This document shows, one piece after another, positions 7,985-15,150 of a stretch of 28,737 nucleotides of DNA. The stretch covers positions 1 through 28,737 of the forward strand of contig CAMLRB010000012.1 of assembly GCA_946482295.1 (NCBI GenBank), given 5' to 3'. The notes beneath the pieces are model-generated. The model had not been told where the DNA came from. It ran no database searches and saw nothing but the letters and a program-made list of their open reading frames with translations. Position numbers and translations under genes: made by a program. Each line of letters begins with the position of its first letter. The stretch's first letter is position 1. Source of the stretch: an uncultured Bacteriovorax sp. (GTDB taxonomy: Bacteria > Bdellovibrionota > Bacteriovoracia > Bacteriovoracales > Bacteriovoracaceae).

Positions 7985-8944
7985 ATGATGGAAACATTAT
8001 ACGATGCAGTTATCATTGGTGGAGGACCTGCAGGACTAAGTTGCGCTTTAACGCTTGCAAGAGGTGGTCGCATTGTAGCTGTATGCGATGACGGACATCC
8101 TCGCAACGCGAGCGCAAAAGTAATGCATAATTTTCCGTCCTTGGATGGAATTAATCCTTCCGATTTTCTAAAAAACGTCAGAGCTAATTTGGAAAAATAT
8201 GAAGAAGTGTCCTTTATTCCTCTAAAGGTCCTGGATGTAGAAAAATGTGATAAGACATTTATGACAACATTGAGTGATCAATCAAAACTTCAAAGTAAAA
8301 AAATTGTTCTTGCTGAAGGATTAAAAGATGAACTTCCTTGTATTGAAGGAATTGAAGAGGGCTGGGGAAAAAGCGTTTTTCAATGCCCTTATTGCCATGG
8401 ATACGAATATAAAGGTCAATCAATAGGAATACTTGCTCATGAGAAATCGCTCTTTCACACACTCAAGCTTCTTTTAAGTTTCAGTAGCGACATCATCATT
8501 TTTACAGATGGAAAAAAGTTCATCACTCATGAAGATCTCGCTATCTTTAATGTGAAAGGGATTCAACTCTTTGAAGAAAAAGTTGATTCACTCATTATTG
8601 ATAAAGAAAAACTTAAGGGCATTTGTTTATCTACCGGTGAAGTTATCCCCATTGATGTCCTTTTTCTACGGCCTCAATCTAAATTAAAGTCAGATATCGG
8701 TCAAAGATTGGGTTGTCATCTGACAGAAAATGGAACCTTCAATACTGATGAAAACTGTAAAAGTTGTGTGAGCGGAGTCTACATAGCAGGGGATGTGAGT
8801 AGTAAAATGCACTCAGTACTATTGGCCTGCGCCGAAGGTTCAAAGGCAGGGCTCAATTTAAATTTAGAAATTATGGAGGAAGAGTTTTATACACAAGTTG
8901 CGCCTGTGTTGATTGCAAGACAGTCTCAAGTTCTTCATCCTTGA
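7985..8944 (+). CDS. Thioredoxin-reductase-like FAD-dependent oxidoreductase with CPYCHG redox motif
   Basis: A two-domain flavoprotein of about 320 residues. The FAD-binding GGGPAGL is near the N-terminus, the redox pair is CPYCHG around residue 135, and the C-terminal FAD motif is GVYIAGDVS. Canonical thioredoxin reductase has CATCDG; CPYCHGYE resembles the branch holding GliT/HlmI-type dithiol oxidases and related low-molecular-weight reductases. Where the NADPH-binding GxGxxA is expected the protein reads SIGILAHEKS, so pyridine nucleotide binding may be lost. GGAGGGAG lies upstream; the ATG at 7985 (or 7988) fits it better than the GTG at 7979. The 3' end overlaps the converging MocR-type gene by 10 bp. 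Substrate unknown. Confidence 0.85.
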   Translation: MMETLYDAVIIGGGPAGLSCALTLARGGRIVAVCDDGHPRNASAKVMHNFPSLDGINPSDFLKNVRANLEKYEEVSFIPLKVLDVEKCDKTFMTTLSDQSKLQSKKIVLAEGLKDELPCIEGIEEGWGKSVFQCPYCHGYEYKGQSIGILAHEKSLFHTLKLLLSFSSDIIIFTDGKKFITHEDLAIFNVKGIQLFEEKVDSLIIDKEKLKGICLSTGEVIPIDVLFLRPQSKLKSDIGQRLGCHLTENGTFNTDENCKSCVSGVYIAGDVSSKMHSVLLACAEGSKAGLNLNLEIMEEEFYTQVAPVLIARQSQVLHP

Positions 8945-10365
8945 GCAAGTTTCGCAATTTTTTCCACGGCCTTTTCAGTTCTTTCACCCCAAAGCGCTCC
9001 GGTATTCATGCGAATGAAATTTTGGTATTTCCCGTTACTGGAAAAGACTGGTCCTGGAATAATTCCAATTTTGTGCTTGAGGGCCTTTTGATGGAGCGTG
9101 AGTGCATTAACATTTTTTGGCAACTCAACCCATAAAAGACAACCGCCTTTAGGTGTTGTGATTCTGGTTCCTTCTGGAAATGTCTCCAGAATCTTTTTTG
9201 AATAGAGAATCATATTTTGAGAAAGAGTTTGTCTTAACTTTCTTAACAATCGTTCGTGGTTATTATTTTTCAAATGATCAGCGATCGCCATTTGAGCAGG
9301 AGAATTAGCCGTTACGGTTTGAGAAAATTTAATCATCTCGATTCGTTCCATATATTTAGATGGAGGGATGATCCACCCAATACGATATCCGGGTGCAAGT
9401 GTTTTAGAAAATGAAGAGCAATAGATGACATTTTCATGTTTATCAAAAGACTTTAAAGCAAGAGGTCGATTTCCTTCAAAGTTAAGTTCACCGTAAATAT
9501 CATCTTCAATTACGACAACGTTATATTTTCGACAAATTTCAACACACTTATGTTTACTTTCATCATCCATCAAACTTCCTAATGGATTTGAAAATGAAGG
9601 AGTAATGAGTAAGGCTTTCACTGGATATTTTTTTAATTTCTCTTCTAGGCATTCAAGATCAAGCCCTTTATCTGAAGAAGAGGCAAGTTCTAAAATTTTC
9701 AATCCCAAATTTTCGATAGCGTGTAATTGACCGTAGTAAGTAGGACTTTCCACTGCCACAATATCCCCAGGCTTAGTAACACATTTTAAAGCAAGGTTGA
9801 TGGCTTCCATGCAACCTGCAGTGATATTGATGGCATCTGCATGTGCATCGAATCCCATTTGCAATGTTCTTTTCGAAAGTTCCTGGCGAAGTGGCCAGTG
9901 ACCTGAGTTCACTTCGTAACGTATAAATTCTGGTCCGTGAAGCCTTGCCATTTTAAGTAATGAGCGCTGTAAACTTTCTGTTGGTAATAAACTTGGATCA
10001 ATGATGGCCGCACCTAGAGGAACAATAGATGTATTTCCACAGGATCGGATGACATCAAGAAAAGTATTGTTGCTACTTATATGTCGAGGGCCAGCTTGCG
10101 GACGTGATTTAATTCCCGCCTCTTCTAAGAATGGGCGGTGTTTTACATAATAACCAGATTGCGGACGAGCTTCAATGTAACCTGTTCTTTCTAACAATTG
10201 GTAAGTCTGAATGACTGTTGAAACACTCACTTTTAAATTAGAACTTAATTCCCGCATTGAAGGAATCTTAGTGCCAGGAAGATATGTACCTTCACTGATC
10301 CAGCTTTTAATTCTGTCAGCAATTTGAATGTAAAGATGTTCTTGATTGTCGAATATCATTTTCAT
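8935..10365 (-). CDS. MocR-family transcriptional regulator (GntR HTH plus class I aminotransferase domain)
   Basis: A 476-residue fusion. Residues 1-75 form a GntR winged helix (PGTKIPSMRELSSNLKVSVSTV, then LERTGYIEARPQSGYYV). The rest is a fold-type I aminotransferase domain with SNPLG, the segment VIEDDIYGE, and the PLP lysine at K321 in SFSKTLAPGYRIGW. MocR proteins such as PdxR and GabR use PLP or an amino-compound adduct as effector rather than catalysing a reaction. No vitamin B6 or GABA gene is adjacent, so the effector is open. The gene is divergent from a DUF2917 gene, with ACAGTT repeats between them that suit MocR operators. Start could be M1 or M3; the ribosome-binding site is weak. 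Confidence 0.92.
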   Translation of the reverse strand: MKMIFDNQEHLYIQIADRIKSWISEGTYLPGTKIPSMRELSSNLKVSVSTVIQTYQLLERTGYIEARPQSGYYVKHRPFLEEAGIKSRPQAGPRHISSNNTFLDVIRSCGNTSIVPLGAAIIDPSLLPTESLQRSLLKMARLHGPEFIRYEVNSGHWPLRQELSKRTLQMGFDAHADAINITAGCMEAINLALKCVTKPGDIVAVESPTYYGQLHAIENLGLKILELASSSDKGLDLECLEEKLKKYPVKALLITPSFSNPLGSLMDDESKHKCVEICRKYNVVVIEDDIYGELNFEGNRPLALKSFDKHENVIYCSSFSKTLAPGYRIGWIIPPSKYMERIEMIKFSQTVTANSPAQMAIADHLKNNNHERLLRKLRQTLSQNMILYSKKILETFPEGTRITTPKGGCLLWVELPKNVNALTLHQKALKHKIGIIPGPVFSSNGKYQNFIRMNTGALWGERTEKAVEKIAKLAQG

Positions 10366-10397
10366 AGTTTCTCATACCTGCAGAGTGAACTATAGAT

Positions 10398-10446
10398 ACA
10401 GTTTAGGGCCTCGCGGACCAGTACAGTTTAGCATGGTTTTAACTGT
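10398..10446. promoter_or_regulatory. Candidate MocR operator: two direct and one inverted ACAGTT element
   Basis: ACAGTTTAG occurs at 10398-10406 and again at 10423-10431, exactly 25 bp apart. The inverted form AACTGT follows at 10441-10446. All lie in the 157-bp gap between the MocR-type gene and the DUF2917 gene. Two direct repeats plus an inverted copy is the arrangement reported for some MocR regulators such as PdxR. A possible -10 (TACAAT, 10453-10458) for the plus-strand gene follows directly. Confidence 0.6.
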
Positions 10447-10522
10447 TATGGTTACAATTCATGCAAGCTGAATCTGTGTTGGTTTTAAACTTTCACCGAT
10501 AATGGAGTTACAAGGAGGCTTT

Positions 10523-10771
10523 ATGGAAGCCAAAGGTTTGAAAATTCTGGGGATGAATCATACACTAAGTCTAAGTGAGAGAAAAGACATAGAAGTTCTC
10601 TCTGGAACTGTATGGGTAACTTATGAAGGTGAATCTGAAGATCATTTTTATAAGGCCGGCGATCGATTCACTACACCGGCCTCAGGTTTAACAGTCATCC
10701 AGGCCTTAGAGACCAGTACACTTAAAGGGATTGTTCATGGAGAACATGCTTACATTCTTCAAGAAGCTTGA
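10523..10771 (+). CDS. DUF2917-type small protein
   Basis: An 82-residue protein matching the DUF2917 pattern: an early LSLSERKDIEVLSGTVWVTYEG segment, then DHFYKAGDRFTTPASGLTVIQAL, a short beta-rich cupin-like fold of unknown function. The start is set at ATG 10523, with AAGGAGG at ideal spacing; the ATG at 10502 is in frame but lies upstream of that site. The pairing with a divergent MocR-type regulator and shared repeats suggests it is the regulator's target. Its last 50 bp overlap the end of the converging phosphoribosyltransferase gene, an unusually long convergent overlap. No signal peptide or cysteine is visible. Confidence 0.8.
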   Translation: MEAKGLKILGMNHTLSLSERKDIEVLSGTVWVTYEGESEDHFYKAGDRFTTPASGLTVIQALETSTLKGIVHGEHAYILQEA

Positions 10772-11393
10772 GCACTTCTTTGTCTTCCACTTGATCGAAA
10801 TTCAAATAATGTTGGGCCACTGCTAAGAATTTAGTTGATTCACCAACCGTAATTACATCTATACCTCTACGTCTAAAATCGCTAGCAGTTTGTGCTGAGC
10901 AAACGGGAACTGCAAGTATTACTTGCGTGGCCCCTAGTGATTTGAGATATTCACATCCCACCTTAGCAGTTACACCAGTGGCAAGACCGTCATCAATCAA
11001 AATGATTTTTTTATTTTTTATCTCAGGAAGTTTCCGACCTCCTCTATAAAGATTTACACGGCGTTTGAGTTCAATCTTTTCTTTCTCAATTGATTTTTGA
11101 ATAAGTGAATCTATATCAGAATTCACATTTTTATAGAGAGGGTTGATCCAATAGCTTCCATCTTCCGTTAAGGCACCAATTCCAAATTCTTCGTTATGAG
11201 GGTGGCCTATCTTTCTGACGACGAGAATATCATAAGGTCGTTTCACTCGTTCAGACACTTTACTTGCAATAGGAACTCCTCCACGAGGAAGTGCAAGTAA
11301 GACAAACTCTTTTTCTCGACCTTTTATTAGAGGTTCAATCACAAGAGCGAGTTTTTCTCCAGCATCCTTACGATCTATGAATAACATTTCCAT
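10722..11393 (-). CDS. Phosphoribosyltransferase-domain protein
   Basis: A type I phosphoribosyltransferase fold of 223 residues. The PRPP-binding loop is IILIDDGLATGVTA, residues 131-143. The N-terminal LALPRGGVPIA and the VVRKIGHPHNEEFGIGAL region match the group of stand-alone PRTases found beside stress genes in many proteobacteria, whose substrate is not established. It is not a good match to Apt, Hpt, Upp or PyrE by motif context. GGAGG precedes the ATG at 11393 by five bases. It is divergent from hsp20, and its end overlaps the DUF2917 gene by 50 bp. The neighbours point to a stress role rather than standard purine salvage. Confidence 0.85.
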   Translation of the reverse strand: MEMLFIDRKDAGEKLALVIEPLIKGREKEFVLLALPRGGVPIASKVSERVKRPYDILVVRKIGHPHNEEFGIGALTEDGSYWINPLYKNVNSDIDSLIQKSIEKEKIELKRRVNLYRGGRKLPEIKNKKIILIDDGLATGVTAKVGCEYLKSLGATQVILAVPVCSAQTASDFRRRGIDVITVGESTKFLAVAQHYLNFDQVEDKEVLKLLEECKHVLHEQSL

Positions 11394-11450
11394 CTATACC
11401 TCCACTTAATTCATAACGAGCAAGATTGGGGCCCTGATTTTGCAATTTAT

Positions 11451-11478
11451 TTGTTTAGAACCTCACTGGTTCAATAAT
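11451..11478 (+). promoter_or_regulatory. Probable hsp20 promoter with operator-like inverted repeat
   Basis: A -35-like TTGTTT (11451-11456) and a -10-like AATAAT (11473-11478) are 16 bp apart. The spacer holds the perfect inverted repeat GAACC-TCACT-GGTTC (11458-11472). It matches neither CIRCE nor the HspR HAIR consensus. The position suggests repression by a protein binding between the promoter elements. The -35 match is weak. Confidence 0.45.
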
Positions 11479-11512
11479 ATTTCATCAAAATTTTTTTATC
11501 AGGAGATTGTTT

Positions 11513-12022
11513 ATGAGAAAAGATCTGACAGAAAATCAAAAAACAAATAACAAATATCCATCTGCTACACGTAATAATGGGCCTTTTTATTGGCCGGATG
11601 ATTTTACACCTGCGCGTTGGTTTGATGATTTTTTCGGTTCAAATTTATCACCATTTACTAGCGAAGATGCAAGATCACTTAGTCCCGCTATAGATATCGA
11701 TGAAACAGATGAAGAATATCAAATTAGTGCAGATCTTCCAGGCGTCAAAGAAGATGATATCTCAGTTGATTGCTCTGGCAATCTTCTGACAATTTCAGCA
11801 GAGAGAAGATCAGAAACAGAAGGAAAGAAGAGCGATCGACGTGAACGATTCTATGGTGTTTACCAAAGAACATTTACCCTTCCTCAAGGAGCAGATTCAG
11901 ATAGAATTGAAGCATCTTATGATAATGGTGTTCTTTCGATTCGTGTACCAAAAGCCGAACCAGTGAAACGTAGAAAAATCAATTTAACTAAAAAAGTGAC
12001 AGCACACAAAGAGAAACATTAG
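11513..12022 (+). CDS. Hsp20/alpha-crystallin small heat shock protein
   Basis: An ATP-independent holdase chaperone of 169 residues. The alpha-crystallin domain runs from about residue 58 to 150: SPAIDIDETDEEYQISADLPG, DISVDCSGNLLTISAERR, and the closing YDNGVLSIRVPKAE with the conserved G-x-L segment. The N-terminus has an aromatic, proline-containing stretch (GPFYWPDDFTPARWFDDFFG) typical of oligomerising arms. The C-terminus is basic and ends in KEKH. AGGAGA precedes the ATG at 11513; the TTG at 11507 is less likely. The stop codon lies inside a hairpin shared with the converging LuxR-type regulator gene. Neighbouring Usp and phosphoribosyltransferase genes support a stress regulon. Confidence 0.95.
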   Translation: MRKDLTENQKTNNKYPSATRNNGPFYWPDDFTPARWFDDFFGSNLSPFTSEDARSLSPAIDIDETDEEYQISADLPGVKEDDISVDCSGNLLTISAERRSETEGKKSDRRERFYGVYQRTFTLPQGADSDRIEASYDNGVLSIRVPKAEPVKRRKINLTKKVTAHKEKH

Positions 12023-12040
12023 TCATTTTTGTGACTAATG
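12017..12040. terminator. Hairpin shared by converging hsp20 and LuxR-type genes
   Basis: CATTAGTCA (12017-12025) and TGACTAATG (12032-12040) form a perfect 9-bp stem with a 6-base loop. Both convergent stop codons fall inside it. The minus-strand side is followed by a U-rich TTTCTCTTT; the plus-strand side has no T-run. It is probably a weak bidirectional terminator. Confidence 0.55.
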
Positions 12041-12496
12041 CCTGTGTTTGTATTGCTCGTACTCTGAAGGTAATTTTTTATATATATTGTTGAGATGTGT
12101 TTTAAGAGTTGTTTTACTAATAAACAACTCTTTTGCAATTTGAAAATTATTTTTTCCCTGCATGACCATTAAAAAAATATTAACTTCACTTTTAGTAAGG
12201 CCAAGTTCTATAAGATTTTCTTTTTCAGTTTCGACATTAAAATATGTTTCATCATGGGGGTAAACGAGTGTGGTTAATGTTTGACCATTGTTAATAACAA
12301 CAGCATCAACGATATTTTCTTCGACGGTGGAGTTTTTGATAAGAGTCATTCCAGGTATGCAGGCATAGGCCTTCATGCATCCTTTGTCGCATACCTGCCC
12401 CACTAGATTCCCACAGAGTCTGATAGAGAGATTATCTTGGAATAAGACTTCTTTATTTTGGTTCTTTATACAAGTAGCAATCTTTAATTCATCCAC
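12035..12496 (-). CDS. LuxR-type HTH regulator with N-terminal cysteine cluster
   Basis: A 153-residue protein. Residues about 97-145 form a LuxR/GerE helix-turn-helix (LTKSEVNIFLMVMQGKNN, IAKELFISKTTLKTHL). There is no receiver domain. The N-terminal half instead has five cysteines at 9, 28, 36, 40 and 46; the last four (C-x7-C-x3-C-x5-C) could bind a metal or Fe-S cluster or act as a thiol switch. I infer a redox- or metal-responsive regulator. The start is GTG 12496, preceded by AGGA at seven bases. An FNR-type palindrome lies about 41 bp upstream. The gene sits between hsp20 and the class II ribonucleotide reductase gene, likely members of the same response. Confidence 0.8.
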   Translation of the reverse strand: MDELKIATCIKNQNKEVLFQDNLSIRLCGNLVGQVCDKGCMKAYACIPGMTLIKNSTVEENIVDAVVINNGQTLTTLVYPHDETYFNVETEKENLIELGLTKSEVNIFLMVMQGKNNFQIAKELFISKTTLKTHLNNIYKKLPSEYEQYKHRH

Positions 12497-12525
12497 TCTT
12501 CTATCCTATGAGATAAAAGAGTGGA
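12494..12525 (-). promoter_or_regulatory. Inverted repeat over the start and ribosome-binding site of the LuxR-type gene
   Basis: Outer arms CCACTCTT and AAGAGTGG plus inner arms TATC and GATA form an interrupted 12-bp dyad. The GTG start lies at the edge of one arm, and its AGGA ribosome-binding site falls in the apical loop. This could be an mRNA structure limiting translation or a DNA operator for autoregulation. Confidence 0.45.
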
Positions 12526-12530
12526 ATAAC

Positions 12531-12544
12531 ATGATTTAGATCAA
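12531..12544. promoter_or_regulatory. FNR/CRP-type palindrome upstream of the LuxR-type gene
   Basis: ATGATTTAGATCAA contains TGAT-N4-ATCA and matches the FNR consensus TTGAT-N4-ATCAA at nine of ten positions. Its centre is about 41 bp upstream of the GTG start, in the gap between the LuxR-type gene and the end of the reductase gene. Confidence 0.55.
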
Positions 12545-12551
12545 GTGATCC

Positions 12552-14999
12552 TTACTTAAAATCAATGGGACAAGCGCCACTACCACAATCAACGTGCTCA
12601 AAAGAAACATCTTCTTCAGCACCTTCTTCGATCTCCCTCATAATCTGTTGATATCGTGAAGTGGTCATGACTTCTTCAGGTTGGTACTCATAAGCCGAAG
12701 TATCGGTCTGGGGCATTACTGAACAACACCGAATAGTTGACTGACCTTTTAAAAGTGTTCGCACAAAATCTTCATAAGAAACGGATTGAGGATTGTATTT
12801 TAAAGTGTAGCTGACTTGGTTTCCACTTTCAGGCAGTGGTGTGCAACCATCGACATCCATTCCTCGAATCCAATATTTTTCCAAAAGACGAAGATACTCA
12901 TATTGCTCTTCTGGTGTCGCTTCCGCAGCTGTTACGAGTTTATCTCCCATTCCTAATTTACAAATTTCTGGTTGAGTAGGGAAACCGACGACTGTTGTTC
13001 CGGAATAGGTTTTCAAAACTTTGATAGGGTATTTTTTAAGTTTGTACTCCTGAACAAGAGGATCATCATTTCGGAATTGTACCCAGCGAAGAAATTCACG
13101 CATTGACGGGAGATGAGCTCCTTCAGTGAGACCGAAAAGTTTGGAAGTAGTCCCAGCTGGTTTTATTGTAGTGTCAGTATGAGGGACGACAGTTCCTAAA
13201 ACTTTGGCGTAGTCTTCAGCTGTTTCTTTTACTACTCTTTTAAAACGGGAGAGCAACAACCACATTTCTAAAGATTTTTTCTCATCAACAATGTCTTTCC
13301 AGCCAAAGCCAAATCTTTTCCACGCCCATTCATGAAAGCCGGTGATACCCACACCTATGCGATTAGTTCTTTGAACTTCTTTTTTGTACATGCTGTCCAT
13401 GAGATTAACTCTCATTAAAGCTTTAGTTGCTGTGGCAAAAGCATCACAAGCGTCTTCATCGTTTTGAGCGTGATAAGGAACTACGTCAGCTATCACACAA
13501 TAACCACCAAGCAGGTTTAATGTAATTTCTCCGCAAGGGTTAGTAATTTGCTGATACTGCATATCCTTTGCGACAATTGCTAGCAGTTTAGTGAGTTCTA
13601 AAGTTTCGTCATCGAGTTTATATTTTTTACTTTCGGCGAATTGGCCGTCGAGATAGCCACTAAAACCGGAATCGTTATGGGTAAGCTTATCTTGATTAAT
13701 GAGTCCTGGTTCACCTGTTCCATCATAATAAGCTGCCTCCGTGATGGCGTTAAATACTTTGCGAGCATGTTTCGCCATATGAGTTTCAATCGCAGGATTG
13801 TTTACATAATTCCAAAATTCAGCATCAACAGTGACTGAATTATTTGAACTCCACAAAAATCCTCCACGTTTAAGATTGATGAAATCGAAAACTGTTGAAT
13901 CACGCCATGTTTTAGTTGCCATTCTAGCTGCTCGGCGTGCTCCACCTACTAAAACACATTCAGCGAGGTAATGATCAGCAAACATCGCGGCCCTCCAGGG
14001 CTCCATGGCCGCTTCTCTAAGTTTTGCAATTTTTTCAATGGCGAGAATAAGCGGACCTGGCCCAGAAGCAGGTCGATTTTGCATTCCTCCGATGGGTGCT
14101 CCTCGAGGACGCACTTTGGAGAAATCCAGCATTAAAACTGAGTTTTTATGTTTTTTCTCAAAGGCCATTACTTCCATTTTTTCAATGGCCTTCGCCCAAC
14201 CTTCTCGCGAGTCGGGGACTTCAAATACATGAATCGTTTTGAATTTATACATGTGATCAGCAGTTCGCCGCTCAAGTCTCTCTGAGATTTCTCCCGAGAG
14301 AACATCAGGATGAGAGCTATCAATAACAGGAACAACAATTGGAAGATTTTTGTAATCCACCAACATGAGCTCATCATCCATTGATCTTCCAACACCACTA
14401 CCATTTAAGAGAAGATAAAATTTCAAAAAACTCATCGCACTTGTCGCACAGTTGGTAAAGACTTCCATGTTGCGCGTGATTTGATTTTCATCTCCATGTT
14501 GAAGATGACGCCCCGACATAAGGAGCGAAGCTTGACGGAGATGGTGATGCATTTTCAGAAACTCAGAATCAGCGTCTTTCTCATGCAACATTGTATTTCC
14601 ATGCGCGACTCTAAAAGCGACATCCTTCCAATGTTCCATTTCTTGTTTTGCAACTATATGTAGGGCCACTGTGAGTGTTTTATTTAGCTCTTTGTCTTGT
14701 TCTAAAGTTTCGTAGTGAGAAATAATGTATCCCTTATTTTTACAATAGAGATCGATCTCATCATTTAACGAAATATTCTCGTGATACTGAATTTTAATTT
14801 TTAAAACTTCCGGAGAGCGAAGCTTGTGCAGAACCTTACGATTGATTGTTCGATCAGCTACAGCTTGCCCCATCCCTTTAGTGTAACGACGAGCGGGAGT
14901 ATAAGTGAGTGCGGGTAAATCCAGATCATTTTTTAAACTGGGAATTGGATGATTTTTTGTTTCTTTTAAGGCGTGTGTGTCTGTGTGGGAATGTGGCAT
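12552..14999 (-). CDS. nrdJ: Adenosylcobalamin-dependent (class II) ribonucleoside-triphosphate reductase
   Basis: Makes deoxyribonucleotides using a B12-derived radical, so it works with or without oxygen and needs no NrdB partner. The 815-residue protein has the substrate-site cysteine C184 in NCATS, the thiyl-radical cysteine C489 in NPCGEI with its N and E partners, and a C-terminal redox pair C805/C810 (CGSGAC). These correspond to C119, C408 and C731/C736 of the monomeric Lactobacillus RTPR, including the same five-residue step of the terminal pair. No nrdB or nrdD is adjacent. GAGGAGG precedes the ATG. The upstream gap has an FNR-type palindrome, suggesting induction at low oxygen. It is divergent from queD. 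Confidence 0.9.
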   Translation of the reverse strand: MPHSHTDTHALKETKNHPIPSLKNDLDLPALTYTPARRYTKGMGQAVADRTINRKVLHKLRSPEVLKIKIQYHENISLNDEIDLYCKNKGYIISHYETLEQDKELNKTLTVALHIVAKQEMEHWKDVAFRVAHGNTMLHEKDADSEFLKMHHHLRQASLLMSGRHLQHGDENQITRNMEVFTNCATSAMSFLKFYLLLNGSGVGRSMDDELMLVDYKNLPIVVPVIDSSHPDVLSGEISERLERRTADHMYKFKTIHVFEVPDSREGWAKAIEKMEVMAFEKKHKNSVLMLDFSKVRPRGAPIGGMQNRPASGPGPLILAIEKIAKLREAAMEPWRAAMFADHYLAECVLVGGARRAARMATKTWRDSTVFDFINLKRGGFLWSSNNSVTVDAEFWNYVNNPAIETHMAKHARKVFNAITEAAYYDGTGEPGLINQDKLTHNDSGFSGYLDGQFAESKKYKLDDETLELTKLLAIVAKDMQYQQITNPCGEITLNLLGGYCVIADVVPYHAQNDEDACDAFATATKALMRVNLMDSMYKKEVQRTNRIGVGITGFHEWAWKRFGFGWKDIVDEKKSLEMWLLLSRFKRVVKETAEDYAKVLGTVVPHTDTTIKPAGTTSKLFGLTEGAHLPSMREFLRWVQFRNDDPLVQEYKLKKYPIKVLKTYSGTTVVGFPTQPEICKLGMGDKLVTAAEATPEEQYEYLRLLEKYWIRGMDVDGCTPLPESGNQVSYTLKYNPQSVSYEDFVRTLLKGQSTIRCCSVMPQTDTSAYEYQPEEVMTTSRYQQIMREIEEGAEEDVSFEHVDCGSGACPIDFK

Positions 15000-15062
15000 G
15001 TGTTGTCCTCCTCAAATGCTCTTGATTTATTATCCGAGTGAGAACTTTCTATAGCCAGTGTA

Positions 15063-15087
15063 TTTCCATCCACCGGGGGGATGGAAA
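15063..15087. promoter_or_regulatory. Perfect 9-bp dyad in the nrdJ/queD divergent region
   Basis: TTTCCATCC (15063-15071) and GGATGGAAA (15079-15087) flank a 7-base loop containing a G-run. It lies between the FNR-type palindrome and nrdJ, next to a -10-like TATAGA on the minus strand (15053-15048). No T-run follows, so an operator or leader hairpin is more likely than a terminator. I see no match to the NrdR box. Confidence 0.45.
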
Positions 15088-15103
15088 AATATTTGTTGAA
15101 AAC

Positions 15104-15117
15104 ATGATTACGATCAT
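15104..15117. promoter_or_regulatory. FNR/CRP-type palindrome between nrdJ and queD
   Basis: ATGATTACGATCAT is a near-perfect dyad with the TGAT-N4-ATCA core, matching FNR except at the outermost base of each half. Its centre is about 41 bp upstream of the queD start and about 111 bp upstream of the nrdJ start, so it could act on either promoter. Confidence 0.55.
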
Positions 15118-15150
15118 TCACGCCCTGAACGGCATTTGTGAAGATAAGAT

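Noticed and set aside
8935..10365. Calling the MocR-type regulator PdxR
   Set aside because: No pdxS, pdxT or pdxK gene is adjacent; the effector cannot be set from sequence.
15063..15087. The nrdJ upstream dyad as an intrinsic terminator or NrdR box
   Set aside because: No T-run follows on either strand and it does not match the NrdR consensus.
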